NCBI GenBank assembly: GCA_021802115.1 | Contig: JAKABA010000239.1 | Coordinates: 1-5,822 of the forward strand | DNA length: 5,822 bases | DNA from: a bacterium | GTDB taxonomy: Bacteria; Chloroflexota; Dormibacteria; UBA8260; Bog-877 | Reading direction: 5' to 3' | Shown: positions 5,449-5,822 of the stretch, piece by piece | Position numbering within the stretch: the stretch's first letter is position 1 | Layout of the letters: the number at the start of each line of letters is the position of its first letter | Notes under the pieces: generated by a model | Told to the model about the DNA's origin: nothing | What the model saw: only the letters and a program-made list of their open reading frames with translations | Database searches by the model: none | Made by a program: the position numbers and the translations under genes

Positions 5449-5822
5449 AGCTCAGCCTCCATGAACGAGTCGAAGATCCTCGCGAACCGGCCGGCCTCGT
5501 CCACGAACGGGAAGTGGCCGCTCGCCTCCAACACCACCAGCTCAGAGGAGGAGACCAGCGCCCGCAGCCGCCCGGCGTGGGGATCCAGCGGCAGCTCGGT
5601 GTCCCGGGCGCCCCAGATGATCAGGGTGGGGACCTCGATCCGGCCCGCCTGTTCGCTCAGGTCCTCGTTCACCGCGGCGACCAGGGTCGGCCTCAGCAGG
5701 GGACCCGCGGCCCGGTAGTCGGCCGACCCGAACTGCTGGGCCAGCCACTCCCGAGCCTGGCCGCCCAGCGGTCCCGGCAACCACCGAGTCGAGGAGCGCA
5801 GCATCCGGTAGGCCCGGGTGCG
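5445..5822 (-). CDS. alpha/beta hydrolase, C-terminal part (5' end outside the window)
   Basis: The last 125 residues of an alpha/beta-hydrolase fold protein are visible; the frame is open to the window edge, so the ATG at 5804 is internal. The nucleophile elbow (GxSxG) lies outside the window. What is seen is the typical end: VPTLIIWGARDTELPL (visible residues 64-79), with the catalytic acid probably D74, and LEASGHFPFVDE (98-109), with the catalytic histidine H103. The preceding segment FGSADYRAAGPLLRPTLVAAVNEDLS belongs to the cap or linker. The substrate cannot be told; the fold covers esterases, lipases, haloalkane dehalogenases and peptidases. It overlaps the Mur ligase by four bases (GTGA), so it is translationally coupled to the two wall-precursor ligases and may act in the same pathway, but that is inference from position. 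Confidence 0.85.
   Translation of the reverse strand, partial: RTRAYRMLRSSTRWLPGPLGGQAREWLAQQFGSADYRAAGPLLRPTLVAAVNEDLSEQAGRIEVPTLIIWGARDTELPLDPHAGRLRALVSSSELVVLEASGHFPFVDEAGRFARIFDSFMEAEL
5456..5460 (-). promoter_or_regulatory. Shine-Dalgarno for the Mur ligase (GGAGG), inside the hydrolase coding sequence
   Basis: GGAGG on the minus strand lies seven bases before the GTG at 5448-5446, within the last codons of the hydrolase. It supports the GTG start and allows some independent initiation in addition to coupling through the GTGA overlap. Confidence 0.7.

Overview
The window is a GC-rich, gene-dense bacterial chromosome segment. It holds one partial gene at each edge and four complete genes between them, plus a possible tiny leader ORF. 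The gene content (peptidoglycan precursor ligases, a YvcK/CofD-like factor, a branched-chain aminotransferase), the strong Shine-Dalgarno sites and the use of GTG starts point to a free-living, wall-making, high-GC bacterium. A YvcK with two N-terminal membrane helices, a membrane-tethered Mur ligase and a Ddl with the 'GSLAFYLWE' signature all remind me of Chloroflexota/Dormibacterota-type or other deep Terrabacteria genomes. That placement is recalled family resemblance, not something computed, and is only a guess. I see no mobile element, tRNA, rRNA or CRISPR.

Layout: (1) bases 1-244, minus strand: the N-terminus of a membrane protein, probably a sensor or signalling protein, preceded by a 10-codon ORF with a strong Shine-Dalgarno site that overlaps its start codon by one base (TGATG). 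(2) 302-1312, minus: ilvE. (3) 1313-1437: a 125-bp divergent intergenic region with a plausible -10 box for ilvE and a perfect 14-bp palindrome touching the yvcK start. (4) 1438-2724, plus: yvcK with an N-terminal two-helix membrane anchor. (5) 2726-5822, minus: a tight operon of alpha/beta hydrolase (3' part only), membrane-anchored MurF-like ligase and ddl. Both of its junctions are 4-bp GTGA overlaps. The ddl and yvcK stop codons converge with a single base between them.

How the genes fit together: Ddl makes D-Ala-D-Ala, and a MurF-type ligase attaches that dipeptide to the UDP-MurNAc-tripeptide, so two consecutive steps of peptidoglycan precursor synthesis appear to be translationally coupled. 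The ligase is not a textbook MurF. It has five predicted membrane helices where the normal substrate-binding domain should be, and several altered motifs. YvcK, known elsewhere as a UDP-sugar-binding factor in wall metabolism, lies beside this operon and is also predicted to be membrane-anchored. The most interesting theme is therefore a possible membrane-localised precursor-assembly module with an unexplained hydrolase at its head.
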